Source: Chloroflexota bacterium
Lineage (GTDB): Bacteria; Chloroflexota; Anaerolineae; J102
Assembly: GCA_013151415.1 (NCBI GenBank)
Contig: JAADII010000019.1
Span: forward strand, 1 to 46,707
Reading direction: 5' to 3'
DNA length: 46,707 nucleotides
The notes beneath the pieces are model-generated. The model did not search any database. It was given only the letters and a program-made list of their open reading frames with translations, and was not told the DNA's origin. Below, one piece after another: positions 34,766 to 43,593 of this stretch. Within the stretch, counting starts at the first letter, position 1, and each line of letters starts with the position of its first letter. The translations under genes and the position numbers were made by a program.

Positions 34766-35413
34766 ATGAATCTCACTCGATTGCCCATCACCGAATTTCT
34801 CGAGCGTCTTGCAGATGGGGGCGCTGTTCCTGGCGGCGGCGCGGCGGCCGGATTGGCCGGAGCGCAAGCCGCCGCGCTGATTAGCATGGTCTGTCGGCTA
34901 ACTGTAGGACGAAAAAAATACGCGGCCGTCGAGACCGAGATGCGAGAAGCGCTGTCGCGCGCGGAAATGTTGCGCGCTCAGCTGACCGGGCTGACCGACC
35001 GCGACGCCAGTGCGTTCGACGGCGTGGCCGCGGCCTATAAAATGCCAAAGACGACCGCCGAAGAAAAAGCCAGACGCAGCGCGGCCATTCAAGCCGGGCT
35101 CAAACAGGCCACGCTTGTGCCATTGGAAACGCTCGAGGCCTGCGTCGAGGTGCTGGAGTTGAGTGAGATCGTGATCGAACAAGGCAACCCCAATGTAGTT
35201 AGCGACGCCGCCGCGGGGGTGCTGTTGGGCCATGCAGGCATGATGACCGCGGCCGTCAATGTGCAGATCAATCTCAACAGCATCAAGGATGAGCGCTTTG
35301 TGGCCGAACAGCGCCAGGCAATGGAAGCGTTGCTCAAGCGCGGCCATGAAGCGCGCAAACGAGCCTGGAGTGTGGCCGCGCAGCGATTGGGCATGCAACA
35401 AGAGCTCATATAA
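34766..35413 (+). CDS. Formiminotetrahydrofolate cyclodeaminase / methenyl-THF cyclohydrolase (FchA-like)
   Basis: A cytosolic folate enzyme of 215 residues, all helical. Typical of the FTCD-C/FchA family: FLERLADGGAVPGGGAAAGL (Gly-rich start), AALISMVCRLTVGRKKY, LTDRDASAFDGVAAAYKMP, and NPNVVSDAAAGVLLGHAGM. It could deaminate formimino-THF or open methenyl-THF in one-carbon metabolism; the two are not distinguishable by sequence alone and no histidine degradation genes are here. An AAAGGAG SD precedes ATG 34766 at 6 nt. It is convergent with the first histidine kinase gene. Confidence 0.9.
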   Translation: MNLTRLPITEFLERLADGGAVPGGGAAAGLAGAQAAALISMVCRLTVGRKKYAAVETEMREALSRAEMLRAQLTGLTDRDASAFDGVAAAYKMPKTTAEEKARRSAAIQAGLKQATLVPLETLEACVEVLELSEIVIEQGNPNVVSDAAAGVLLGHAGMMTAAVNVQINLNSIKDERFVAEQRQAMEALLKRGHEARKRAWSVAAQRLGMQQELI

Positions 35414-35428
35414 GTGCAAGAGCCGTTT

Positions 35429-35451
35429 GCGCTCGCCTCGCGCCTGAGCGC
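35429..35451. terminator. Small hairpin between convergent genes
   Basis: GCGCTC (35429-35434) and GAGCGC (35446-35451) with an 11-nt loop lie between the cyclodeaminase and histidine kinase stops. No clear T-run follows, so termination is a guess. Confidence 0.3.
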
Positions 35452-35504
35452 GCCCTCACTGATATGCATAGATGCAAGCCGCCGCCGTGGGAACGCTTCT
35501 CTTC

Positions 35505-37961
35505 TTAGGAGAAGGCTGTTTCCGGCACAGTGGCGCGGGGCGCAAGCGACATCTCTAAGGGCAGCATCACGATAAAACGCGAGCCAACGCCCACGCGGCT
35601 TTCCACCTGTATGACGCCATTGTGCAGCTCGACGGCCTGTTTCACCAGCGCCAGCCCCAGGCCCGTGCCTTTGATGCCGGCCTTATGCACCCGCTCTGAG
35701 CGATAAAACTTAGTGAACAAGTGCGGAATATCCTCTTCAGGGATTCCCAAACCATTGTCCTCCACTTCCAACACCAACGCGCCATCTTGCTGATACAACG
35801 CCACCCGCACGCGCCCTCCCTTGGTGCTAAATTTGATGGCGTTTCCCACCAGGTTATTGACGACGCTAACCAACAATTCTCGGTCGCCAAACAAAGGCGG
35901 AAGATCCGTCGGAAGATCCAACGCGATCTCAACGCCGGCTTGTTGCGCCTGCATCTCCAACCCCTTGACCGACTCTCGAACCAGCGCCACCATATCCAAG
36001 TAGGTCTTCTCGGGCCGATATCGGCCCGATTCCAGACGCGATAGGTCGAGCAAGTCGTTGATGATGCGATTCATCCGATCGGCCTCGCTCTGGATCACTT
36101 CCAGAAAGCGCCGCATCATGACCGGATTGTCTGCAAATTGCGTCATCAGCAATTCGGCGTAACCTTTGATGCTGGTGAGAGGCGTGCGCAGTTCGTGCGA
36201 CACATTCATGACAATGTTCGATTGCAGGCGGGCCACCTCTTTCAGTTTGGTGATATCTGTGAAGTTGATGAGATAACCATCGAGGATGGGGGTGACGCCC
36301 ACCAACAGATCGCGCCGCCCCTCACCCACGGCCAACTCCACCTCCACCGGCCCCACCGATTCTCCTGTTTCGATGGCTGTATACAACGGGCTGCCCACAT
36401 CCCACATCTCACGCGGGAACGCCTGGAGAATAAACTCGCCCAACAACTCGTGCGCATGATGACCGGTGATGCTTTCGGCGGCGGGATTGACGACGATGAT
36501 CCGCATGTCTTCATCCACCACGATCATGCCAGCAAAAGCCTGTTCCAGAATGATCTCGGTGCGCTCTTTCTCTTCCAGCGCCTGCTGATAAAGCCAGGCG
36601 TTTTGCACGGCGATGGCCGTTTGATTGGCCAGCGTAATGAGCACGAGTTTTTCATCAGGCGAATAATTGGCGCCCGACATTTTGGGGCCGAGCGCCAGGA
36701 GGCCAATGAGCATATTTTGAGCCACCAATGGCACGAACAGCTGGGTTTCCATGAGATCGAGATCTTCGATCTCTTGCGCCCACAGCGCTTTGAATCTCGG
36801 CGTGATATCGATTTGATGCCGCGTCAGAATCTCGGTGTGCGAAGCAAGCCATTCGAGCACCGGATGATCCGCGCGCATCTCAATGAATATCTCGTGAGGC
36901 AAGCCTCGTTGGGCCGCGAGATGAAATACGCCGCTCTCCTTTTCACGCAAGAAAAGCACGGCCTTGGTGATATGCATGGTCTCGACGATCTCGTTCAAAA
37001 TCAGATGGGTCAGACGGTCGAGATCCAGGATCGATGAGGCTGTGCGACTCAGGCGCTGCAACATCAGGCCGGCGTCATATTTCTCGCGAAAGAACAGTTT
37101 ATCAATCCAGAGTTGGGTGCGGCTTTGCAACGGTTGCATGGCCAGCGCGGCCACCGCCGCGACCAAAATGGATACAATGGCGATTTGGTAGCCGGCCACC
37201 AAACGAAACAAGCCCACGGCCAACAAGATGATGAGAAAGTAGCCCACGCCAATGATGATGGTTGGAACCATGTAGAGCAGCCCTTTGCGCACAACCTCGT
37301 TGATATCGAGCAAGTCATAGCGAAAGATGGCGTAGGCGATAAGGAGTGCATTAACCGCATTGGCCGCGACATCCACAGGAAAAGCGCCCAGTTCGCCCAC
37401 CAGGTTGGTGAATCCACCCACAAAAATGATGACCAAACCGAGCAGCACATACTTGATGCGGTTGCGCTCCACCGCGTCCCGGCTTTCACGCAACCCCTGA
37501 GCCAGCAACACCATGGAGAAGATGAGCAAAGGCAGGTAATAAAGCGCAAAGAACGGCGTCAGCGGCCCCAAAACAAAATGGATCAGCCCATCCTCGGTGA
37601 GATAAATATCTGTCACCATGAAGCCGAACCAGGAGAAGACGAACAGCACGGCCCACGCCCCAACGGCCGCCTGAAAGACCCATCTATACGCGCGCAATCC
37701 CCGAAACGCGCGCACAAAACTAAAAAACGCCAGGGGCATCAACGACACCCCGCTCAACATCACTTTATTCCAAAATAGTGCGCGCCCGGGCGCCATGTAC
37801 ATCATCAAGGCGCCCAGGCTCCACACAATCATGCTGATCAGGTAAACCGCGAAACTGCGGTTCACTCGTTTCTCAAGGCCGCGACGCCATGTTACGAACA
37901 GCAAAAAGCTGTACAAAGCCAGGGCGATTAGCGGCACCACACTGAGAAAGAAGATCAGCAT
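35505..37961 (-). CDS. Multi-TM GAF-PAS sensor histidine kinase (copy 1)
   Basis: An 818-residue membrane histidine kinase. The N-terminus is a His_kinase 7TM-like region (to about 225, including RYDLLDINEVVRKG) plus a further TM pair (about 235-290). After a linker (LWIDKLFFREKYDAGLML) comes a GAF domain (about 315-460), a PAS (about 470-575, VDEDMRIIVVNPAAES), HisKA with His589 in NVSHELRTPLTSIKGY and HATPase_c with N box NNLVGNAIKFS, DNGLGIPEED and GTGLGLAL. No receiver domain and no neighbouring response regulator. ATG 37961 has GAGGTGG at 6 nt, 16 nt after the GH3 stop. A paralogue of almost equal length lies at 40872; the kinase core is nearly identical. Confidence 0.9.
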   Translation of the reverse strand: MLIFFLSVVPLIALALYSFLLFVTWRRGLEKRVNRSFAVYLISMIVWSLGALMMYMAPGRALFWNKVMLSGVSLMPLAFFSFVRAFRGLRAYRWVFQAAVGAWAVLFVFSWFGFMVTDIYLTEDGLIHFVLGPLTPFFALYYLPLLIFSMVLLAQGLRESRDAVERNRIKYVLLGLVIIFVGGFTNLVGELGAFPVDVAANAVNALLIAYAIFRYDLLDINEVVRKGLLYMVPTIIIGVGYFLIILLAVGLFRLVAGYQIAIVSILVAAVAALAMQPLQSRTQLWIDKLFFREKYDAGLMLQRLSRTASSILDLDRLTHLILNEIVETMHITKAVLFLREKESGVFHLAAQRGLPHEIFIEMRADHPVLEWLASHTEILTRHQIDITPRFKALWAQEIEDLDLMETQLFVPLVAQNMLIGLLALGPKMSGANYSPDEKLVLITLANQTAIAVQNAWLYQQALEEKERTEIILEQAFAGMIVVDEDMRIIVVNPAAESITGHHAHELLGEFILQAFPREMWDVGSPLYTAIETGESVGPVEVELAVGEGRRDLLVGVTPILDGYLINFTDITKLKEVARLQSNIVMNVSHELRTPLTSIKGYAELLMTQFADNPVMMRRFLEVIQSEADRMNRIINDLLDLSRLESGRYRPEKTYLDMVALVRESVKGLEMQAQQAGVEIALDLPTDLPPLFGDRELLVSVVNNLVGNAIKFSTKGGRVRVALYQQDGALVLEVEDNGLGIPEEDIPHLFTKFYRSERVHKAGIKGTGLGLALVKQAVELHNGVIQVESRVGVGSRFIVMLPLEMSLAPRATVPETAFS

Positions 37962-37977
37962 TTCTTGCCACCTCAAC

Positions 37978-39582
37978 TCACACAGATTGACTCAATCTCA
38001 AAAGGTCGGCCACAATCTTGTCATTGGGGTTCATATGCGGCGGTTTGAGATGGCCGAGATCCGCGCCGGCGGCCTGACGCTCGAGGAAATAGGCATGGAA
38101 CGTACCGGGTGAAAGCAACGTCAGGCGCAGGGGCCGCACTTCGAGCATGTCCTCCATATCTGCATAGAAGGGATTGATATTGCGCAGGCTTTCGTGAACG
38201 CGATCGGCCGCCTCTTCAGCCGAAATGTCCTCCTTCACTTCCAGATATACGTGCAGCACAGGGCCGCCATCCAGGATCTCTTTACGCACCACCCATTCCT
38301 CATAGTCGATGCCCGTGTTATGAATCGCGCGCCAGATCATGGGTTCATCGATGGCGCCGGTGAATCCAGCCAGATCGATCAGGTCGTCGGTTCGTCCGGC
38401 CAACATCATCGATGGCAGATGGATGTTCTCTTCTTCATTGCGCAACGACACAAAACGCAAGAAATCGCGCATGCGATAACGCAAAAATGGCCCGCCATTC
38501 AAGCTCGTGATCACCAGCTCATATCGCTTGCCTGTGGTCACTTCGTCCAAAAGCACTGTTTTGGGTTGATAGAGGGGGTCTTCCTGACCGCGCAGCCATT
38601 CCTCTTCGGGAATGAATTCCAAGAAAATTGCATCGGGGAAGAAATAAAGGCCCTGCCGATCCCACGCCTGGGTGGCGCCCACCACGGCCAACTCGGTGGC
38701 GCCATAAATCTCATGGGGAACCACGCCCCAGTATTCGGTCACCTTCTCTTTGTAAATGGATGTGTCGGTTCCGCCGCAGAGAATGCCCTTCACGCTCCAC
38801 AAGTCTTTGGGCAACATGGCTCGTCCAGCCATGCGACTGCGGATCAATCCGCGTGCGAGTCGAGTGATGGCTTTGGGATGAAGCATGTGACGAGAAAGAG
38901 AGGCGCTGTTTGCGCCCTGAGCAAAACGCTCGCCCAATTTGATAAGCACCGAAGTAATGGACCCGAGCACGTCGATGCCGGTGACCAGGGCTTTCTGAAA
39001 GCTCAGCTCAAGACGTTGATGGAAGGTCAATTCGGCCGATTCCTCCAATGTGGGCACAAATTGAAAGGGAAAACGCTCGGCGAGGCTCAACAATGTCACG
39101 CCGCTGGCGTAGGGCGGTGGAGGCGCGTTGTAAACCATGACATCCCCCACCTCCAAACGGACCTCGCCTCGTTTGCTGGCCATTGAGAGCAAGAATGAAG
39201 AGATGACCCGTTCACCCGCGATGACGAACATTTCTTTGGTGTAAGGCACCCATTTATAGCTGCCTGTGCGACCAGACGTGTGCGCCCACATGTGCGGCTT
39301 GCGGGGGAGCATGTGCTCTTTATCTTGCGTCAGGTAAGGCTCGTAATCGGAATACGTGGTCAGAGGCACCGTGTTTCGAAATTCCTCGACCGTTTTAGGC
39401 GTCTCACCCTTCATCAGGATGTTTCCCAGTTCCGAACGGCCCACTTCCTGAAGCTGTTCCAAGAGCAAGCGCTCCTGGATTTGCATGAATTCGGGAACGG
39501 TTAGGTCGAGATGTCCGCAATATTGCTTCCAGACATCTTGACGACGACCTTGCTTCAACAGTTCGGCGACCTCTGTTGTCAT
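37978..39582 (-). CDS. GH3-family acyl-adenylating (acyl-amido synthetase-like) protein
   Basis: A 534-residue protein of the GH3 superfamily, adenylate-forming enzymes that in plants join amino acids to acyl acids such as auxin or jasmonate. Bacterial members are poorly known. Motifs: HTSGRTGSYKWVPYT (motif 1, close to TSGT-type), YGATELAVVGAT (motif 2) and FLRYRMRDFLRFV (motif 3, where the usual YRxGD Gly is Arg). An N-terminal NILMKGETPKTVEEFRNTVP is typical. GAGGAGG precedes ATG 39582. It starts 134 nt after a methyltransferase, with a folding leader between, and the kinase follows 16 nt later, likely as one transcript. Function here is unknown. Confidence 0.82.
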   Translation of the reverse strand: MTTEVAELLKQGRRQDVWKQYCGHLDLTVPEFMQIQERLLLEQLQEVGRSELGNILMKGETPKTVEEFRNTVPLTTYSDYEPYLTQDKEHMLPRKPHMWAHTSGRTGSYKWVPYTKEMFVIAGERVISSFLLSMASKRGEVRLEVGDVMVYNAPPPPYASGVTLLSLAERFPFQFVPTLEESAELTFHQRLELSFQKALVTGIDVLGSITSVLIKLGERFAQGANSASLSRHMLHPKAITRLARGLIRSRMAGRAMLPKDLWSVKGILCGGTDTSIYKEKVTEYWGVVPHEIYGATELAVVGATQAWDRQGLYFFPDAIFLEFIPEEEWLRGQEDPLYQPKTVLLDEVTTGKRYELVITSLNGGPFLRYRMRDFLRFVSLRNEEENIHLPSMMLAGRTDDLIDLAGFTGAIDEPMIWRAIHNTGIDYEEWVVRKEILDGGPVLHVYLEVKEDISAEEAADRVHESLRNINPFYADMEDMLEVRPLRLTLLSPGTFHAYFLERQAAGADLGHLKPPHMNPNDKIVADLLRLSQSV

Positions 39583-39608
39583 TATATCCTCCTCGTGAAA
39601 TAAGAGAG

Positions 39609-39673
39609 CGCCTCGTCATGTCGATGGCAAGGGTGTCGTCCGTAAACTCCCTTATCAAAACATGACGGAGGCG
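39609..39673 (-). promoter_or_regulatory. Structured leader upstream of the GH3 gene
   Basis: CGCCTCGTCATG (39609-39620) pairs with CATGACGGAGGCG (39661-39673) with one bulged base, closing about 40 nt that includes a nested AAGGG/CCCTT. It ends about 27 nt before the ATG. A T-run lies just upstream on the transcribed strand, not after the stem, so it is not a simple terminator. Confidence 0.45.
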
Positions 39674-39716
39674 ACCAAAAAAAGTTACCAAAAGGGCTTG
39701 ACGCATGACATTAGGA

Positions 39717-40493
39717 TCATGGGCTTCCAACCACAGCTTTGAGAATCAGCCCACCGGGATAGATGCGGCGCAGCGCGGCGAATTCCTCGGTTTCGATGGA
39801 GGAAAACCCCAGCGATTCCAGCAGCGTGCGCCACTCGCCGGTGGTGCGGACGTTGTTGAATGCCTCGAGTTCGGCCTGAGCGCGCGTGCGGGTCATTTTC
39901 AAGCCATAGGCGTTGATCTCGCCATCACCGCTACGTTCGGCCCTGCGCACCAACCAGTTATATGAGAGCAACAAACCGCGCAGCAGCAACCGTCCGGGCA
40001 GAGTGCGCCAAAAATCCGTCGCCCGCACATCGGCCATAATGAATCGACCACCCGGTTTCAGCACCCGCTTCACTTCCGACGCCAAAAGCGGCACATTCAT
40101 GTGGTGCGTGCCCAAACCGCAAATCGCCACATCAAATGAGTCGGTCTCCAAGGGCATTTCCATGCCCGAGCCGCAAACCAGGTGAATAGAACCATCGACG
40201 CCCAATCGCCTCAACTTATCGCGAGCATTGCTCAACATTTCTGGCGTGATGTCCAGGCCCACGATCTTGCCATCGCCCTTCATGCGGGGGGCCAGGCTAC
40301 GCGGTATTACACCGGTGCCGGTGGCGATGTCGAGCACCACATCGCCCTCATTCACATCGATCATGGCCAAGAACCGGTCGATGAACTCTTGATATCCAAC
40401 GCCCCAAAAAAGACGCAATTCCTGGTCCACCGTCTCTTCATAGCCGGGGGCCATTTCGGTGAACGCTTCGATTACGGCAGTCCGTTCGTCCAC
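39717..40493 (-). CDS. SAM-dependent methyltransferase (UbiE-like)
   Basis: A class I methyltransferase of 258 residues. Motif I is VVLDIATGTGVIPRSLA, the acidic post-I residue is in VGLDITPEML, GSGMEMPLETDSFDVAICGL is motif II/post-II and RVLKPGGRFIMADV is motif III. The pattern resembles UbiE/MenG quinone methyltransferases. A GTG at 40493 is chosen because AAAGGAG lies 5-6 nt upstream and the promoter is at 40576-40604; ATG codons at 40547 or 40553 lack an SD and would add up to 20 residues. It precedes GH3 and copy-1 kinase on the same strand. Confidence 0.85.
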   Translation of the reverse strand: MDERTAVIEAFTEMAPGYEETVDQELRLFWGVGYQEFIDRFLAMIDVNEGDVVLDIATGTGVIPRSLAPRMKGDGKIVGLDITPEMLSNARDKLRRLGVDGSIHLVCGSGMEMPLETDSFDVAICGLGTHHMNVPLLASEVKRVLKPGGRFIMADVRATDFWRTLPGRLLLRGLLLSYNWLVRRAERSGDGEINAYGLKMTRTRAQAELEAFNNVRTTGEWRTLLESLGFSSIETEEFAALRRIYPGGLILKAVVGSP

Positions 40494-40575
40494 GATACGC
40501 TCCTTTATTGAGTGCCAGGGCTGGATAAAGAAAGCGGGTCGCGCCATCCTCATCGGACAAGCCCGCCCGCCTGCA

Positions 40576-40604
40576 AGTATAGCACAAAACAAAAATATCG
40601 CTAA
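40576..40604 (-). promoter_or_regulatory. Promoter of the methyltransferase-GH3-kinase genes
   Basis: On the minus strand TTAGCG (40604-40599), 17 nt, then TGC-TATACT with the hexamer at 40581-40576. The start point is about 75 nt before the GTG at 40493. Confidence 0.5.
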
Positions 40605-40757
40605 TATTCCCCTTACCTGCTATCAGCCGCCAACAAAAGAGTAGGATAACAATCAATGATGTTGCGCTTTATTTGCATCCGCTTTTTTTGGCGAGCGCAT
40701 TGCTGTCACCCACTAAAGAGCTCCTCCCCATCACCGCCCACATCCCTTGCGTTCGAA

Positions 40758-40778
40758 GTCCGAGGCCCAAAGTCGGGT
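40758..40778. repeat. Degenerate three-unit GTCCRAR heptamer trace
   Basis: GTCCGAG, GCCCAAA and GTCGGGT, in the same phase as the array at 3076-3110. Intergenic. Confidence 0.5.
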
Positions 40779-40871
40779 AGGGCGCAGGGGAAGGGGCGAC
40801 AAGACGGTGAACAAGCGGATGACGGTCGCTTGCTCTATGGCGGCGCTGGTCGGTTCGCGACGCCTGTTGCA

Positions 40872-43313
40872 TCAAAGCGGGGCGTCGGCGCGCTCCTCAG
40901 TTTGCAAAGGAAAAACAACCGAAAAACGGGTTCCCATGCCCAACTTGCTTTCCACCTGAATGGTTCCATCATGCAATTCGACAGCCTGCTTAACCAAAGC
41001 AAGGCCCAAGCCGGTGCCCTTAATGCCGGCCTTGTGCACCCGTTCTGAACGATAGAACTTGGTGAACAGGTGCGGTATATCCTCCTCCGGAATGCCCAAC
41101 CCCTTGTCCTCCACCTCGAGCACCAGGGCGCTATCCTGCTGACGCAGCGCCACGCGCACCCGACCTCCTTTCATGCTGAATTTGATCGCATTTCCCACCA
41201 GGTTTTTGACAACGCTGACCAATAGATCGCGATCGCCCAACAACAACGGCAGGTTGTCAGGAATGTCTACATCCAACACCACGCCGGCTTGCCGCGCCTG
41301 CACCTCGAGACCCTGAACCGATTCTCGCACCAACGCGTTCATGTCTAGATAAGTCTTCTCAGCCCGATATCGACCAGATTCCAATCGCGAGAAGTCCAAC
41401 AAATCGTTGACAATGCGATTCATGCGATCGGCCTCGCTTTGAATCACTTTCAGGAAGCGCTCCAGTGTCTCCGGATCATGCAAGAACTGCGTCATCAACA
41501 ACTCGGCGTAACCCTTGATGCTGGTCAGGGGCGTGCGCAACTCGTGCGAGACGTTCATGACGATGTTCGACTGCAATCGCGCCACTTCTTTCAACTTGGT
41601 GATATCGGTAAAATTGATGAGATATCCATCTAGAATGCGAGTCACGCCCACCAAGAGATCGCGATGCGCGTCGTCCACGGCCAGCTCCACCTCCACCGGG
41701 CCCACCGACTCGCCCGTCTCGATCACGGTGTAGAGCGGGCTGCCCACATCCCACATTTCTCGCGGAAACACCTGAAGGATGGATTCGCCGAGCAGATCGC
41801 GAGCCGCGCGGCCCGTGATGCTTTCGGCCGCGGGGTTGGCCACAATGACGCGCATCTCTTCATCGACCATGATCATGCCCGCGAAAGCATGCTCCAGGAT
41901 GATCTCGGTGCGCTCTTTTTCGGCCAATGCCTGCTGATAGAGCCAGGCGTTTTGCACCGCGATGGCCGTCTGATTGGCCAGGGTGGATAGAAGCAGGATT
42001 TCATCGGGCGAATAGGAGGTGCCCGCCTTCTTTGGCCCCAACACCAAAATGCCGATCAACTTCTCTTGCGTGACCAACGGCACAAAAAGCTCCGCCTCCA
42101 TAGTCTCGAGATCGCGGCGCTCGTCGGCCCAAATCGCCTTGAACTGCGGCGTCATGTCCACCAACTCTTGCTTCAACGCCCGCTTATTTCGCGCCAGCCA
42201 CTTGACGATGGGATGATTGTCGCGCAAGACAATGCTCACATTCTCGCCCAAGCCGCGTTGCGCGGCCAGCTCGAAAACGCCGGTTTTTTCGCGTTTGAGA
42301 AAGAGCGCCAGTTTCTCGATGTGGATGGTGGCGGCCACATCATCCAGGATCATGCTTGCCAGCTTGCTCAGGTCCAATACGGATGACGCGGTGCGACTCA
42401 AACGCTCCAACATGCGGCCCGCATCGTATTTTTCACGAAAGAACAAGGCATCCACCCACGTTTGCAGACGGTTTTGCACAGGCTGCATAACCAGAGCCAC
42501 CAGGGCCGCGACCACCAGCGAAAGCACAAACAGCTGATATCCTGTTGTTACTCGAAAGAGCGTCACCGACATGAGGATGATCAGCAAATAACCAATGCCG
42601 ATGACCATGGTGGGAATGGCGTAGAGCATTCCCCGGCGCAAAATGAAGGTGATGTCGAGCAAGTTATAACGGAAAATCGTATAGGAAAGAAGAAGCGCAT
42701 TGACCGCGTTGGCTGCGATATCAATGGGATAGGCCCCCCATTCCTTCTTCAAATTGGTCAAACTTCCCAGCACAATGATCATCAACCCCAAGAAAACATA
42801 ACGTATGCGATTGTGTGCGACGTAATCTCGCGTTCTGCGCAACCCTCGCCATAGGTCCCGAGCGGACCAGAGCACAAAGAAAAAGTAATACGCGCCCAGA
42901 GGAATCGCGCCCCACTCAAGTTCATATTCCACCAGATGCGCCTCGGTGATATCGATGTTCGAGGCCACCGCTCCGCTAATGATAAGGGGAATATACACCA
43001 CCACATAAACCAAAGCGCCCAGAAGCAGCCAGCGCTCCTCCTCGCGGTTGCCCAAAAACTGCACAACGAATCCAAACACGGCCAACGGCATCAACGTTGT
43101 GCCGATCACCATCACCTTGTTCCAAAAATTGATATGCGATTGATCGAGATACATCATGAGCGCGCCCAGGCTCCACACCATCATGGCGAACAGGTATAAC
43201 GCAAACCTGCGATTCACGCGGCGAACGAAACCCTCGCGCCAAACCAGGTAGAGCAGAACGGCGTATAAAATGAAAGCGATTGCAGGAACCAGAATGACGA
43301 TGGGATAAGTCAC
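40872..43313 (-). CDS. Multi-TM GAF-PAS sensor histidine kinase (copy 2)
   Basis: A paralogue of the kinase at 35505, 813 residues from a GTG at 43313. The layout is the same: a multi-TM sensor (starting VTYPIVILVPAIAFILYAV), linker LFFREKYDAGRMLERLSRTA, GAF, PAS (VDEEMRVIVANPAAES), phospho-acceptor His590 in NVSHELRTPLTSIKGY, KNLVGNAIKFS, DKGLGIPEED and GTGLGLAL. The kinase core and PAS are nearly the same as copy 1; the sensor TM half differs more, notably in extracellular loops. The GTG start is preferred since it matches the copy-1 length and begins the first TM; a longer frame to 43574 is an unlikely extension. No SD is clear. No response regulator lies nearby. Confidence 0.88.
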   Translation of the reverse strand: MTYPIVILVPAIAFILYAVLLYLVWREGFVRRVNRRFALYLFAMMVWSLGALMMYLDQSHINFWNKVMVIGTTLMPLAVFGFVVQFLGNREEERWLLLGALVYVVVYIPLIISGAVASNIDITEAHLVEYELEWGAIPLGAYYFFFVLWSARDLWRGLRRTRDYVAHNRIRYVFLGLMIIVLGSLTNLKKEWGAYPIDIAANAVNALLLSYTIFRYNLLDITFILRRGMLYAIPTMVIGIGYLLIILMSVTLFRVTTGYQLFVLSLVVAALVALVMQPVQNRLQTWVDALFFREKYDAGRMLERLSRTASSVLDLSKLASMILDDVAATIHIEKLALFLKREKTGVFELAAQRGLGENVSIVLRDNHPIVKWLARNKRALKQELVDMTPQFKAIWADERRDLETMEAELFVPLVTQEKLIGILVLGPKKAGTSYSPDEILLLSTLANQTAIAVQNAWLYQQALAEKERTEIILEHAFAGMIMVDEEMRVIVANPAAESITGRAARDLLGESILQVFPREMWDVGSPLYTVIETGESVGPVEVELAVDDAHRDLLVGVTRILDGYLINFTDITKLKEVARLQSNIVMNVSHELRTPLTSIKGYAELLMTQFLHDPETLERFLKVIQSEADRMNRIVNDLLDFSRLESGRYRAEKTYLDMNALVRESVQGLEVQARQAGVVLDVDIPDNLPLLLGDRDLLVSVVKNLVGNAIKFSMKGGRVRVALRQQDSALVLEVEDKGLGIPEEDIPHLFTKFYRSERVHKAGIKGTGLGLALVKQAVELHDGTIQVESKLGMGTRFSVVFPLQTEERADAPL

Positions 43314-43488
43314 GTTGGGCGCTCGTGTCGCGAAAGCGAGCCGCCAGAAATGCGGGCCGCCAAGAAATTCATTCAGTGTGTGCGCATGCAAGAAACAGAG
43401 AGAATATCTTACCCCAAAAACCGGAGAAGCATAAAAATCGGCGCAGCAAATTTGCACAAATGCGAGTTTTATGCAGCAAACAGTCTCA

Positions 43489-43517
43489 TAGACAGGCTTT
43501 TTAACTCCTGCTATAAT
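43489..43517 (+). promoter_or_regulatory. Strong promoter of the secreted protein gene
   Basis: TAGACA (43489-43494), 17 nt, TATAAT (43512-43517) preceded by TGC. Near consensus at -35 (5 of 6), full match at -10 and extended -10, the best promoter in the window. Confidence 0.7.
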
Positions 43518-43539
43518 GAAGCGGTCTACCGCTCCGCAC

Positions 43540-43559
43540 GTCGATTCGCGAGAATCGAC
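43540..43559 (+). promoter_or_regulatory. Leader hairpin of the secreted protein gene
   Basis: GTCGATTC and GAATCGAC form a perfect 8-bp stem with a GCGA tetraloop of the GNRA class (43540-43559). It lies 22 nt after the start point and 34 nt before the ATG, so it could stabilise the mRNA. Confidence 0.65.
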
Positions 43560-43593
43560 CGCGCTCCCCCCCACCGCTCAAGGAGGACGAATC

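Larger units (their letters stand above)
40494..40871. other. Intergenic region between kinase copy 2 and the methyltransferase
   Basis: About 380 nt with no convincing gene. It contains the methyltransferase promoter (40576-40604), its leader with SD, and a degenerate heptamer trace at 40758-40778. A plus-strand reading frame that starts here and continues into the kinase is antisense and is rejected. Confidence 0.55.
43314..43593. other. Divergent region between kinase copy 2 and the secreted protein
   Basis: A 280-nt region containing a strong plus-strand promoter (43489-43517), a hairpin in its leader (43540-43559) and an SD. No clear minus-strand promoter for the kinase was found. Confidence 0.5.

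Noticed and set aside
40656-41048. 130-residue plus-strand frame at the end of kinase copy 2
   Set aside because: It overlaps the kinase ATPase domain antisense, has no SD and no family.
43314-43574. Upstream start of kinase copy 2 at 43574
   Set aside because: The extension lacks homology to copy 1 and runs across the opposite gene's promoter; GTG 43313 gives matching length.
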